Below are positions 23,587-34,373 of a stretch of DNA of 64,000 nucleotides, piece after piece (positions within the stretch are counted from its first letter, which is position 1; each line of letters starts with the position of its first letter). This DNA is from Nymphaea colorata. Its lineage: Eukaryota; Streptophyta; Magnoliopsida; Nymphaeales; Nymphaeaceae. The notes under the pieces were generated by a model. That model ran no database searches. It saw nothing but the letters and a program-made list of their open reading frames with translations, and had not been told where the DNA came from. Made by a program: the position numbers and the translations under genes. The stretch spans positions 21,326,370 to 21,390,369 of the forward strand of contig NC_045140.1 in NCBI RefSeq assembly GCF_008831285.2, read 5' to 3'.

Positions 23587-26500
23587 GAGGATTTATATTT
23601 TGTTGGATGCTGGATGTTGCCGAATGACTAAAAATTAAAAATCTTTTACTAGAAGCACCATAAATAATTGCTAAAGTACTATGAGCTGTTGCTGCATTAT
23701 ACACTCGTAGACTCGTAGTTAATGCACACAGGGTGGCTGCTTTTTGGTGACAAATTTTTAGTTATTAGCCATCTGCCAACATCTACATCCGGCAGCTTAT
23801 ATATACATACGCATTTTTGAGGATGTTAAATGTGACTATTTTCTCCAGGCATACCGTGAATGATGATACTGGTGGTGATACTTCATAGGTTTTTATGTAC
23901 ACTGGTGCCATTATTGGAACTTATACTGATTAAGCTATTTCAGTATTGTCTTAACTAAGACTGGGTTATCATTAGGTTGAAACATCTTCACTTTCATTAA
24001 TTTATGCTTTTTGAAACGTAAAAGGGTCCATTGCTTAATATTTGTAAAACATTAATAAATAAGTGCTATTGGCTGTTGATTTTTCTAATGTCCTTATACA
24101 TACACAGGCATACGTGCAAACACTCATCTTTATATTAGGGCTGGTAAGCGATAAAAACCTTAAGAATATGAGAGCCACTATCAGCTGTCTGATTCTATGC
24201 CTTGTGACTTGCCACATCAAACAACAACATTAACTTTCCTTTTGCATGTCATTCTTTGATGCAGCAGGCTGCAGCCTGCAGGTCATTGCTGACTTACAGT
24301 GGTTATCATGAATTATCATATTTCATAAGTTCTCATATTCTGATCTGAAGCCATTTTTTCGAGTGATGGAAAATTAGAAGTATGATATGAAAGTTAGGTC
24401 TGCAAAACACCTTACTGTTGGAAAACATGATCCATTAAATCATCTTTTGTTCTAGATCTTCCATGTTCTTTTGCATTTTCGAGGCTCAATCTCTGAAGAA
24501 CAACAGTTGACCAATCATCATTAGTTATTCAATATTTCACCTTCTTTTGCACTTAGGGTAATCCACCTTAGAACTAAGTTTTCCATTTATCTTGAGCGGA
24601 TTGGCGCTAGTTTTTCCTCATAGTTGGTCAATGCAAATTCCGTCTATGTCATGACGAGGTATGGTAGGTTCTTCCAAGAACTTTTCTTATAGTGACTGCC
24701 TTCTCATGCTTTCTTTCTTTTGGAAGCTGCTGCTTGAATTGCACATATCTTGGTCTGATAACTACTCTTCCCTTCATGAATTCTGTCAGCCATCAATGGC
24801 ATCTTTTATTATTGACATGGTTGAATTGCCTTTTGCTACTCCTTGTGGAATCTTGTGTCTCATGCATTTGTTTGAAGCATGATTATTGTACAGCCTTTTT
24901 CCGTTGATTTTATTTTTAGCTGGTCATCTTGCCCTTTGGATCATCTGCAGTTTTCATTCTTTTGGTGCATTTTCTTTTAACTTCTTATCTTTTTTATTAA
25001 TTTGGTCATACCTTCTAAGTTTCTAACAGTCAACTATGTTTACGTCGAATTTGTATATTTATTATCAAAATTCTCGTCATGACTCTTCTGCAGATACACT
25101 ACGACCACTCTATGCTTCTTGACTGCCTTATTTCAAAAGACAGCGGCGTTCTGTGTGTACGTTATTTGCTAAGGTATTTCCCTCCATTTCCTCTTTATTC
25201 ATTTCATATAACCTTCATGTAATAAATAATATGTTTGTAACTAGCCCATATTACTTGTGTTCTTGAATGGGTGGTATCTATATGCATAGAGGAGGAAAGA
25301 AACTGTCATTTATTTGACTAGAAGATTTAGACTGCATATTTCATTGTCCTCGAACCTTTCAGGAGATGGTTTTCAAGCTAGAGCTCGAACCATCAAATTT
25401 TCCGCCACCATGACAATTTGGTTAATGTGAAATTCTTCCATCATACTGAGCTGACCTTCCTTGTGTTTGAACTGAAAATAGGGGATATGATTGAAATGTT
25501 TCATGTAGCATTGATCAGCTCATTCTAGAGAATGCTTCATGCCAAATGGAAGCTTTGACCTTGGAAGTATCTGTCCTTGCTTTTTGTTAGTTGCATTGAT
25601 TTTGGTTTCTCAACATTTTCTTTTCTGCTGTAGGTGCTTGCGCATAGTTGTTGGTTCATGGGACTTATTTGTAAAGTTTGTGATGCCTGAATTTGATACA
25701 AGCCTGTCACTCTGCAAAAAGAGGAAAGTCTGTCTTGATGATAATGATTCTCTGAAGAAGGCAGGATCATCAACGTCAGGTAGTAATTATCTTGTCAGGA
25801 GACCTGCAAAGAGTAAGGCAATGATCACACAGTTACCTGCAATAGGTGCCTTTGAAAGTGCGAGCAAATGCTTGTTATGTTTGAAGAAGTCGATAGAAAG
25901 CCTTCACAAGAAAAACTTGTTTCCTTATAATCCAACTGCATTGCTGAGAAGGTGAATTTTGAAGACTTTATGTTAGCATGTGCATAAATGGGGAATATTA
26001 CAATGTTGCCTCATCAGTACCTGCAATTTTTGTTTCCAGTTGGAATTCTGGGCCATACCCGAATCTGTGTTGGGTCATGTCGATATGGATACTTCTGCCT
26101 TCTAGAAGTGTCAGTGTGACTTAGAGGAATGGTAACATGTCAAACCTCTTACAAGAGGCACTTTTTCAGCCTGAGCATCTATTTTTTATGAACAGGCAAT
26201 CCTGACCATAGTATAAGGAGTATCATGGTTATACAAGCTGAAGTAAAACCTAAACTTGGAGCCATTAAAGAATTTAAAGTGCATTAAGCATTCACTAAAA
26301 ACTTCAAGATCTGTTTGCAGTGTCTGAACAAAATGAGCTTTTTTTGCTGTAACAATCATGTTATGGAGCATTTGCAGGAAATTGGAAGGTTGATTCTTTT
26401 TCCCTTATATGTGTAGGAATAAGCTATAGCCAGATACCTTTTTTACCAGGTCAAGCTTGAGAAACCTAGTTCATATTTGAGTCAAGATTGAGTAATGTTA

Positions 26501-27485
26501 GAAACCAGCAACCTAGCCTGATCCAGTTAATATTTATCTCATGCCTAAAACCATATGCTTCTTCTTTGATTGGATTATGAATGTGGGAACATATGTACTT
26601 CACCTTTATGACTTTTGGTAGGTTCTACTTGAATGAGATTGCTTATACTTCACGAAATCTGAATCATGTCATTTTTTTTTATGATGGTCATTATTGAACT
26701 ATCTTAAGCCTGCATTAGCTCGATTTGAGAGCTTACAGGTTGTATAAGATGATGAAGGTATTCAGTCAACTATCTGCAAGACTTTTTGTTCACCAAAACT
26801 TAAAAGTATATGGGTTCACGGGAAAGTAGAATTTAGATTTTTTTTTTCAATTACAAGAAGTGGATCAGGATCACTAGTTGCTTCAAAGCACTGAAACAGT
26901 ATTGGTGATACTTTATCTGAATAAATTTCGGAGCATCTCAACATGTGTTTAATGCTTTACCTGCTGAATGGTTACCAAATATATTTATCTTCAATAATTG
27001 ACCTTAGCTCGTATTTGAAACTGCTATTATCAACCATGTCTCCTTTTGTAGTTGTTGGCACGTTTTTTCTTATCTTTCTCTTATATGTTCTCAAGATTTC
27101 TTTTTAGATTTTGTCCCTGACTTATAGGTAATTGAGAAATTAATGTCTGCTTTATTGCTACTGGAAAATCCATCTCTGCCTCAAGTGTTTCATGTCAGCC
27201 CTTTTAAATTTGTCATTCATAACTATTTTTGCATAGCTATTTTTTTTCTTCCAACAAAATTAACCAAGTATCCTTGAAAAGCAGAGAAAAGGAACGTCAC
27301 GGTTGGATTAGTCTCTCATAGGGCAGGAATGTATGTGTCATTTTGTATAGTTTGAGTATGAATTTGGATGGATATTCTTGTTATTAATATTGCTCTCATC
27401 AAATTCACTCACCACAGAAATGTTCGTTTGCAGCTTTGTAAAATTTGAAGAGCTATTGAAAAGACAGGTAGCTGGCGAAATTTGA
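11102..27485 (+). CDS. LINES-like protein (Lines N/C-terminal domains), with a copia element in intron 5
   Basis: I read this as a plant homologue of protein Lines, a conserved eukaryotic protein of unclear biochemical role. Exons as read: 11102-11164, 11245-11307, 11411-11464, 12095-12158, 12571-12662, 18659-18745, 18823-19395, 20789-21184, 22201-22262, 22744-22852, 25094-25173, 25634-25951, 27434-27485. These give about 670 aa with consistent phases. Recognisable pieces are LLLLESQFVRHSAG, FDPVHVFHLFL, IHYDHSMLLDCLISKDSGV, LLRCLRIVVGSWDLFVKF and the C-terminal KKNLFPYNPTALLR, which I associate with the Lines C-terminal domain. Intron 5 (12663-18658) contains the complete copia element; the intron between 22262 and 22744 contains a hAT-like element. 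The least certain parts are exon 1 (donor GTATAG) and exon 4, and whether an open segment at 19502-19675 is also used. The family call rests on remembered sequence similarity and needs a profile search. Confidence 0.68.
12771..13045 (+). repeat. 5' LTR of the copia element
   Basis: The 275-bp LTR begins TGTTAGCGTA and ends ATTCTTACA. Near its start is a perfect 12-bp inverted repeat with a two-base AA loop (12784-12809: GGATCGGGTCTG, then its complement). A TTATATCC string at 12817 could be TATA-like, and an AATTAAAGA string lies further in. Confidence 0.98.
13046..13057 (+). other. Primer-binding site (initiator tRNA-Met type)
   Basis: TGGTATCAGAGA directly abuts the 5' LTR. The first 11 bases match the usual plant copia primer site complementary to the 3' end of initiator methionine tRNA. 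Confidence 0.9.
13102..13262 (+). repeat. Leader with eight GCCCTAA motifs
   Basis: The untranslated leader between the primer site and the gag ATG contains eight GCCCTAA strings, irregularly spaced and often inside TTTGCCCTAAT or TGCCCTAAAT. The core resembles the plant telomere repeat CCCTAAA, but the copies are interspersed rather than contiguous. Their function is unknown; packaging or dimerisation signals in the leader are a possible role. Confidence 0.85.
13266..17576 (+). pseudogene. Copia gag-pol polyprotein, interrupted by one in-frame stop
   Basis: One frame runs from MDQPTPSLLSSS at 13266 to the stop at 17574-17576, inside the 3' LTR. It is broken by TAG at 16584-16586. Domains in order: gag (13266 to about 14100) with UBN2-type features such as LWSTLATTYSQ; CCHC knuckle C-x2-C-x4-H-x4-C at 14133-14174; protease WYVDSRAAAHVT at about 14337, where Arg (AGA, 14352-14354) stands at the glycine of the usual Asp-Ser/Thr-Gly triad; integrase with H-H-C-C and D...D...E residues (YSDVWGP, FQCDGGGEF, NGIAERKHR); RT from WVEAMNEEM; catalytic YVDD at 16596-16607, three codons after the stop; RNase H with YTDADWAGD and STEAEYRA. 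There is no frameshift, because the frame is the same either side of the stop. ATG 13266 is preferred to 13191 because the leader motifs run into the longer frame. Stop readthrough is possible but unsupported. Confidence 0.93.
17561..17570 (+). other. Polypurine tract
   Basis: TGAGGGGAGC lies immediately before the 3' LTR, in the position and composition expected for the plus-strand primer. It also encodes the last residues of the polyprotein. Confidence 0.8.
17571..17845 (+). repeat. 3' LTR of the copia element
   Basis: This 275-bp LTR appears identical to 12771-13045, including the 12-bp inverted repeat (17584-17609). The polyprotein stop codon lies in its first six bases. Confidence 0.98.
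22312..22666. mobile_element. Non-autonomous hAT-like element with 8-bp target duplication
   Basis: The 355-bp element has perfect terminal repeats CTATGTCAC/GTGACATAG and is flanked by GTTCTTAT at 22304-22311 and 22667-22674. Subterminal GTACGGGTACGG and CCGTACCCGTAC motifs point inwards from both ends. The 8-bp duplication and short terminal repeats fit the hAT superfamily. It lies in an intron of the LINES-like gene (22263-22743). The centre is an (AT)n tract. No coding capacity is visible. Confidence 0.85.
22395..22428. repeat. (AT)n microsatellite inside the hAT-like element
   Basis: 17 AT dinucleotides form the centre of the element. Short frames rich in Tyr-Ile over this tract are artefacts. 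Confidence 0.95.
23536..23583. repeat. (AT)n microsatellite in a LINES-like intron
   Basis: About 24 AT dinucleotides lie within the 2.2-kb intron 22853-25093. Confidence 0.95.
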
Positions 27486-30400
27486 TGTGAAGAATGGGAT
27501 ATGATTCTCATTTAATCTTGTAAAAGAGTAGCTATGACAAGTATCTGGAAATGGCAGCTCAAAAAGTAGGCATGCGGACTTCCCTGCCAATGGATTGGAA
27601 TCAGTTTGGAGTTCTGATACAGGCTTCGATTTGTTCGGCTTTGCTTGAGATTGAAGTCAGGCATGTGATTTCTGGAACCTGTTTTCTGGTGTCAAACAAT
27701 GCCTTTTAGCTGTCTTTTTGTTTTTGGTATAACGGACACATGTATGTTTAGCTTGAGCTGACATGCATCTTGAACTTAAGTAGGAAATACACTAGGTAAC
27801 CAAAATCGAGGTTCAGCTTTATTTTCCTTCTGACTTACGTTTAAATTTAGCTGGAACAGCCGAGATCATTAGGAAAATGCAATGATGAAACTTGACACTG
27901 GTTTAAGCTTCAGTTGAGCTAGGCTTTTATGGGGTTAGGCTCAAGTATTAGCTTGCTTGGAAAGGCAAAAGTTCTCTGTGTGTGTGTGTGTGAACTGCAA
28001 AAATATTGGGGGATTATAAAGAGCACAAGTGGAAGTCTTTAAGAAAAGCAGCAATTAATTTGCAGTTAACAGAGTTGTGGCAACTCTTTTTCCAGGCAGT
28101 TTTCTCACAACCATGTTTGTGTACGTAATTTCTAGTAATCAAATCAGTGTTGTAAGCAGTGTGACTGATTTGGTTTGGGAATAACCTGTGTGGCTATGTG
28201 ATTTTTCCTGTCATGTGATCTGGGCACTATCTCAGAATGTGAAAGTTGATGATTGTCAGATTCATTGAAAAACCAGATGCTGCTGCTTCATTTTTAAAAG
28301 TCTATATTTATTTTTCTCCATGTTTGCTTCTTAGGTGTTCTGTGGGTTATGCGTTGGAACGTGAAGCCAGCATTTTTCCAGCCCCAAGAAGACTGTCCCT
28401 GGATCACGATCCTCCCTCCCTGCTTCTGGTGTCCCTTTAAGTGCCCTTCGCTGGATTGTCAGACTGCATTGATATGACTGCAAGTTCCTTTGATTCCGGC
28501 AGTTTAGTCAGGTAAGAAACAGTTGCAAATGGGGTTTTATTTCTGGTTATCAATTATGGTCCACCTTTCTAGCTTCATAGTGGATGATGTAGTACCATAG
28601 GTTTTTTGGCCACCCAACATCAGAGAAGCGAAAAGTTAGTAGGAGTATATATTACCCGATATTGCTCGACAGAATTTTGACTGAGTGCACAAAGTACATC
28701 TGAGATTGGGAAAGAAGGTATTTGACTTTGTTCTGATGAGCCCAAACGATTATACTGCAGAATCTAGTGAAGAGATGCTGGTCTAGATTTTTGTGAAGAA
28801 CCAATGGCTGAATTCTGTTGACTGAGGTAGTTGGTGCGTCGGTCAGCTCTCACATTTAAGGATGGCTTTTACTTGGAGCATACGCTGCAATAGTTTTTGT
28901 TTTTTACTATCAGAAATGTGTGAAGAATATGCAAAGGCTGCAGGGAAATTGGACTCTTGGCCGATGTTGTTGATCAATGAGCGTGTACCTGCCGGCAAAC
29001 CATTTCAAGAATGTTACTTCAAAGGACCAAAAATTTCATAATTAGATCGTTTTATGTTTAAATAAACATATCTTCCTTCTCAAAATTCCACAGAAATTTA
29101 GTAATTAATTACCTTTCATTTTCATTTAACCTTTGGATCCGCTATCTCAATTATTCCCCCCGTTCTTTCTTTGTCTTTTTCTGAATTACTGCCCACCATG
29201 ACTTTGAAGTTTAAGTTGTTGTTTCGTTGCCAGGAAACAGGTCACCGGTGAATAGGCGTCTGCTGGGGGTGCTCTTAAAATAATTTTTGGGATGATGAAG
29301 GTGGTCTTTAGGTGAAATTTCCCACCCTTGTGCATGTGAAGTTTTCTGTGGTTGGGGCAAATAAATTTCAATTTCTGAAGGTAACTTGTAGATATGCCAC
29401 AAAAATAAAAACGAGTTATTAAAAAACCAATGGATATCTGTTTGTTAAATTTGTGTATGAAAAGATATTTAAGGCATAGTTACCAGTAAACGGAAAGGGA
29501 ACCAGAATCAATGTGTGGAGCAGACGAGGACAAATGAATATTTTCTATCAGCATAGGTGATGAGAGTTAGGGAAGTGTGAAGCGGGAGGATCTCTCCGTA
29601 TTATTTTTTGTCAACTTATTGTGATTACTTCGACAGATAGCTTTAAATTAGAGGCATTGTGGTTACCGTTTATTGGCCGTTGTCTAAAATTGCATCACAG
29701 GTGGATTTCTTATCAATAATTTATATTTCGTAAAATGCCTGAGGTTCTAGATGAAAAAAAAGTTGGGTTAATTCATTGGTGTATAAGTATGTTTCTACTT
29801 TCTAGTGACTGCTAAGTACACGGCTGTCACCGCCAACCATGTTTTGTAACAAAAAGATCAGTTTTTAGTAAAAGTGCATGTCACGAAGTGCTTGCTAGAA
29901 GAAAAACAGACATTACAATTACTAACAACTTTGTCTTTAGTTTCTATCACTCTTATTAAATGTGAAACAATGAGAAACATTAGAAAATGTGAACTTGACT
30001 GTTTGATAATGAATACTGGATAAGGAAATGGAGAGAACTGTTTGACAATGAATACTGGATAAGGAAATAAAGAGGAAAGTCACAATTGTCTCAACGAGTT
30101 ACCAGGATCTAAACTTCTGCACTTTTGCCAATCACAATAAATGAAGGATGGATATAGCAAATTGCTTGTCAGTCAGATAAATCTGAAAAATCGAAATAGA
30201 CATCTGATTTTAAAGACATAAATGTTAGTATCATAGTCACCAAAAAACGAATAAGTTTTTCGAAAAAAGTGCATAAAACATGATAAACAAGTCAGCTGTT
30301 TGAAACTAAGAAAAAAACACCTTTTTGGAAAAAAAACACCAAAAACAAAAAGGCGAAAAGGACATGTTTTTCCTTTTTTTCCTTTTCTTCATGTTTTTTA

Positions 30401-31517
30401 ATGTCAAACTGCTTGTTTTCATTTTTAATTTTTATTTGTTGCACATTATGTTTGTGTTATTAGTTTCTCTTAATTTCATTTTTTTAATTTTTAGTCCTTT
30501 TTATTTTTTAAAATTTACCGTATTTAACCTTGGTGTATTATACTGCAAAAAACGTTACGTTTACCGTTTAAAATGCGAGAAAATTTGTTGTGACTATAGT
30601 TAGTACAGAAAAATATTGGAGAAAAGGTCTTTATTGGAATTTCATGAAAAGGTAAATGGCTCTTCTGCAAAACCTGTGTGTTTCCTCCTCCTGTTAAAAA
30701 TACTTTGAACATGTTTCGCTTCAACATGATATTAACATATTTGAACAGAAAAATGCTTCAACTCTGTAGCATTCGCTGATGCCAAGTACATGAAGCTTGT
30801 TTCCTAACCGCACTACTATGAATAGTTCACTATTGAATGGCGCCACGTGGAAATCTGACTCTGCACTAGCATGAAAAGTTCACTCTTGAGTGATACCTTG
30901 CTACCGCAGAAAGTCTTGCTGAACTGCAAACCACGCAATATCTGTCAGGTGTGTGCTGAGTTCGGTGGGTTTTGACACCGTAGCCATGTGGTCTGCTCCT
31001 CAGATCGTGCATACAATGCTGGGCAGATAATTCCTCCACTGTTGGAGATCTTGGTAATGCATTTGTCCTCCTCTCCAATGCTGGCATGATGAACGCTTCT
31101 ATCTCATAGCATGCAGCGTCCGACACAGAGCCAAACCTTATGAGCATGGTTTCTAGTATGAGGTCCTGCAGCATGATAACCATGAAGACGGACCATCATG
31201 AAGAATCTGCTTTCTTTCTATGTCTAAAGTTGCCAAGTTTATAGCCCTGTTGATCCATTGAAAATCTTTTCGGAGGTCAGTTAGCTGCATAAAACTTTAT
31301 CTTCAGGATTGTAAACGTCCATAAAATGGATCTCAAATCAAAATTTTTCATCGTGAAGGCTAGATCTGAAGGTCTTTCCACTGGCAAAGAACATCGACAG
31401 ACCAAATTTTTAATTTTTAAAAAATTGTTCATTTCCCTACAAATTTATCCAAATAAAACTTTGCCTTTGACCATGAAAAACTCATCCTTCCAGTTTGTTT
31501 GGCTGAAAAATGTTTTT
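27486..31517. other. Intergenic region, no gene recognised
   Basis: AT-rich sequence follows the LINES-like gene. Frames are short (under about 105 aa) and match no family I know. A 36-bp segment, AACTGTTTGA(T/C)AATGAATACT followed by GGATAAGGAAAT, is tandemly duplicated at about 29997-30067. The minus-strand frame at 30866-31183 is GC-balanced but unrecognised, and I do not call it a gene. Confidence 0.5.
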
Positions 31518-32372
31518 CTCGCCCTCTCCACCTGGCCGCATCTTCTGCCGTGCCGCTGCCGGAAATTTCCCAACTTTTCCCCTCCCGAAGAACTTCACCG
31601 TAATCCGTCGGTTGTTCTCCAATCCCCTGCCGCCGCCTCCGGGGTTTCCGTCGACGGCGTCCAGAACTCCACCTTCTCTGCCTCTCCTCCATTCTTGGAA
31701 TCGCCGTTGCATCACTTGTTCCGGCAGACCCTAGAATTCCCGAGATGGCGATCAGGATCACGGCTGTTTATCCGGGCTACATCGCACAATCGCTTGCAAT
31801 TGGAATCAGGTGCGGCAACTGTAGGCTTTTCCAGGACTGCTGCTGGTTGCGAGTTTTCCACTCTATAAACATAGTGCCGATCTCGATCAGTTGCCGATCA
31901 ATTATTCCACCGCTGATAGTACCTACCGAGTAAAGGCGCATCGGAGTTACGGGTCCCTCGCTGGAAAATCTTCTCCCAGAGAAATGTAGAGCTCCTGTTT
32001 TGGCTGGGTTGGCCTCCGCCATGAAGATCTCCGGGGCTTCTTGCTCGGGATCGGCTGGGATGGGCGTGTTCGGGGGTATCGTCGGGGTTGAATTCGGCCT
32101 CGATCATTCCGTTCTTCCAGAGCTCGAAGCGGCTTCCCTGCAACGAATTCTTTCAGGGTTCTGAGCGGACGATATGCGTAAAACAGAGAGTGGTATTGCT
32201 AAAGAAGATAGTGGGGTCTTGGCGGAGAAATCGGAGTCGATGAACAAGTTGGCCGAACTTCGGGAGAGCCGGAGTCGGCGTGGTTGGCTCCCTCAGTGGC
32301 TCAGCTTAACTCAGATGATGCAAAGAAGCTCTTCACAACAGTGACTGTTTCGCTTCTGTTCAAGTAATGTAT
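31518..32372 (+). pseudogene. Truncated duplicate of the thylakoidal processing peptidase (leader + exon 1)
   Basis: This is a near-copy of 6031-6890: part of the 5' leader plus most of exon 1 of the peptidase gene. Similarity starts at CGCCCTCTCC and stops just after CTGTTCAAG(T)(C/A)ATGTATG, shortly before the catalytic serine motif. The start codon (31745) and the first about 40 codons are kept. A 2-bp insertion near 31865 shifts the frame, which then stops at 31931-31933, and more small indels follow, including an extra G near 32074. It has no catalytic domain and no later exons. It lies about 25 kb from the source on the same strand. It is genomic in origin, because the leader is included, but too short to tell whether introns were present. 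It cannot make an active peptidase. Confidence 0.88.
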
Positions 32373-34048
32373 GAACTGATATTACTGCCTCGCCTTTCTT
32401 CTTCTCTGTTGCCGAAAATTCTGCCAGGCCACGAAGTGTAGGAGTGCACAAGATAGATTTTAATGGTGGACCACCAATTTTCTAGACAAGCCAATGTATT
32501 GACCACATTTTTTCAGCAGCGTTGAAGCTGTTATCCCATGTCCAAACTCCCTGTTGTCCCTCATCCTTGACTTACTGACAAAGATGAGTCCATAGGCAGC
32601 CTTTTTCGTGTTTTCAGCTATTCATATGAAGATCTCTTCTCTGCATCCAGAGGATCAGATCTAGCCCTGCCTAGGGATTGCGTGGAAGCGTTATATCAGG
32701 TAAAAACACCCGAAGATTAATTAGACCAACGGAAACAAGGTTCCATCACCCACGACCTCCTCTTAAGCAGGCGAGAAGTATAAAGGTGTAGATCGCACCA
32801 GCTGCATGCAGTGCCTACTCAACTCTGATGAATTAATTTCCTTATGCAAGAATTACAAGAATAAATCAGGAGCCACAACTGTTGTAGAGTGGTCGAAGCC
32901 TATGGTTTATTCAGGTTTTTGTTACTTTTACTCGTTTAATAATTTGATCAAATGGCTGTGATTGAGATCCTAATTCGATCCTTGTAAGCGTTATTTGTGT
33001 ATCTTGGGTATGGTGGGTGAATTACTATCATTGTTAATATTGATAGAACCAAAGAGTCTAGAGGTAAAAAAAATTTTGGGGGAAGGGCTTCAAACCTCTT
33101 TTTTCTAGCAGTGAATTGTTAACCTGATTTTCACCCAAAATGACTATGATCAAAACCATTTATCTAGTAAATGTGTTGTTATCCATCGAATTTGTAGATA
33201 GAGCGGCTTTCTGGAGTTGGTCATTTACCATTTTCAACATTAGAAAGTCTTTTGTCGCTTTTGTAGATATAATGGTCTTCTTGTTCTTATTATTTCTCTC
33301 TCTCTCTATCTCGCCGCGGTTGAGTCTCGGGTTCACCTCTTTACTTCTTGTCCTTTCTTCTATAGTGTTCTTACCTCTGCATGGTCTTCCTTCGTTAACA
33401 ACCTCTCAAACCCACCATCCATTCGCCTTTTTTTTCTCTTTTGTCCTTCTTCTCACCTGTCTTTTACCTGGGGTCGTGTTTGGAAGTTGTGGCTCATTTC
33501 TTCTTGATGGCGCATTTGAGAAGAGCGCAGCAACAGGGTATTGAGAGACACATTCTCATCGTCGGAGTCTGTGGCACTCCTTGTGCAGGGAGATGTTCAC
33601 TTTGTTATTCGGCTACGGCACCGTCCTTCGTCTACTGCTGGGTGACTCTGCTATTCCGTTTGTCCACTCTCTCCACCTCTCTTATTACGTTTTATTGTGA
33701 TATTAACTTGTATATTCTCTTATTATATTTCGTTTCTACGGTTTGCTTATGTAGTTAAGGAACTTTTTGTCCTCAAATTTTGCTATATATTTTCATTTTA
33801 TCGGCTCCCTCTCTCTTTGTTTTATTGAATTTAACATATCTACTTTGTTGGCTATTTAATAGTTACCGGATTTGCGTCCATCTTTGCGTCCATCTTTGCA
33901 TTTCAGATTTGCATTTCAGATTGAGTTCTGAAGTTGCAGTGTGGATCCGGTCTGCAACAATGTTCTTGAATACCTTTGCCCCAGACACAGCCAGTAAGGT
34001 AAAAGTAAAACCGGGGCACGTGTTCAAAACAATATCCTTTGAACCAGT
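32373..34048. other. Intergenic region with an unassigned open frame at its end
   Basis: No recognised gene. The frame 33780-34082 ends ...FKTISFEPVEAAFNYKCKL, and its last about 11 codons lie inside the left end of the tandem duplication, where they recur at 38619-38650. The frame 33140-33544 is hydrophobic and low-complexity. Short direct repeats (CATCTTTGCGTC, TTTGCATTTCAGAT) occur at 33880-33922. Confidence 0.4.
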
Positions 34049-34064
34049 GGAGGCTGCCTTCAAC

Positions 34065-34070
34065 TATAAA
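34065..34070 (+). promoter_or_regulatory. Possible TATA box of dioxygenase copy 1
   Basis: ACTATAAATGC is conserved between the two units (TATAAA at 34065 and 38634), about 270-310 bp upstream of each ATG. If used, the leader would be long and end in the GA repeat. This is inference from motif and conservation only. Confidence 0.3.
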
Positions 34071-34337
34071 TGCAAATTGTGAAACTTCAGTAAATTTTGG
34101 ACGAAAAAATTTGTCTTCTTCAGTTATATTTTATATTAGTCATGTTAGCTAGTAATGCTAGCCAAGTGGAAACAGCAACGAAAAAAACGAACGTTATAAT
34201 TTTTATTGAAAACCACATATGTTTATCCGTGGCGTGTGGGCGAGATGCGAGCAGGTAATAATGCTCTCATGTTTAGATCTCTGTTTGCGACGGACCTCGG
34301 ACAGACTTGCCAAACTTTGTCCAACCGTATGCCCACG

Positions 34338-34346
<9 letters not shown>

Positions 34347-34372
<26 letters not shown>
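34347..34372 (+). repeat. (AG)13 tract directly before the ATG of dioxygenase copy 1
   Basis: 26 bp of AG repeat run into the start codon (AGAGATGG). GA-rich leader tracts are known binding sites for plant BPC/GAGA-binding proteins. The tract is longer in copy 2. Confidence 0.95.
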
Positions 34373-34373
<1 letters not shown>

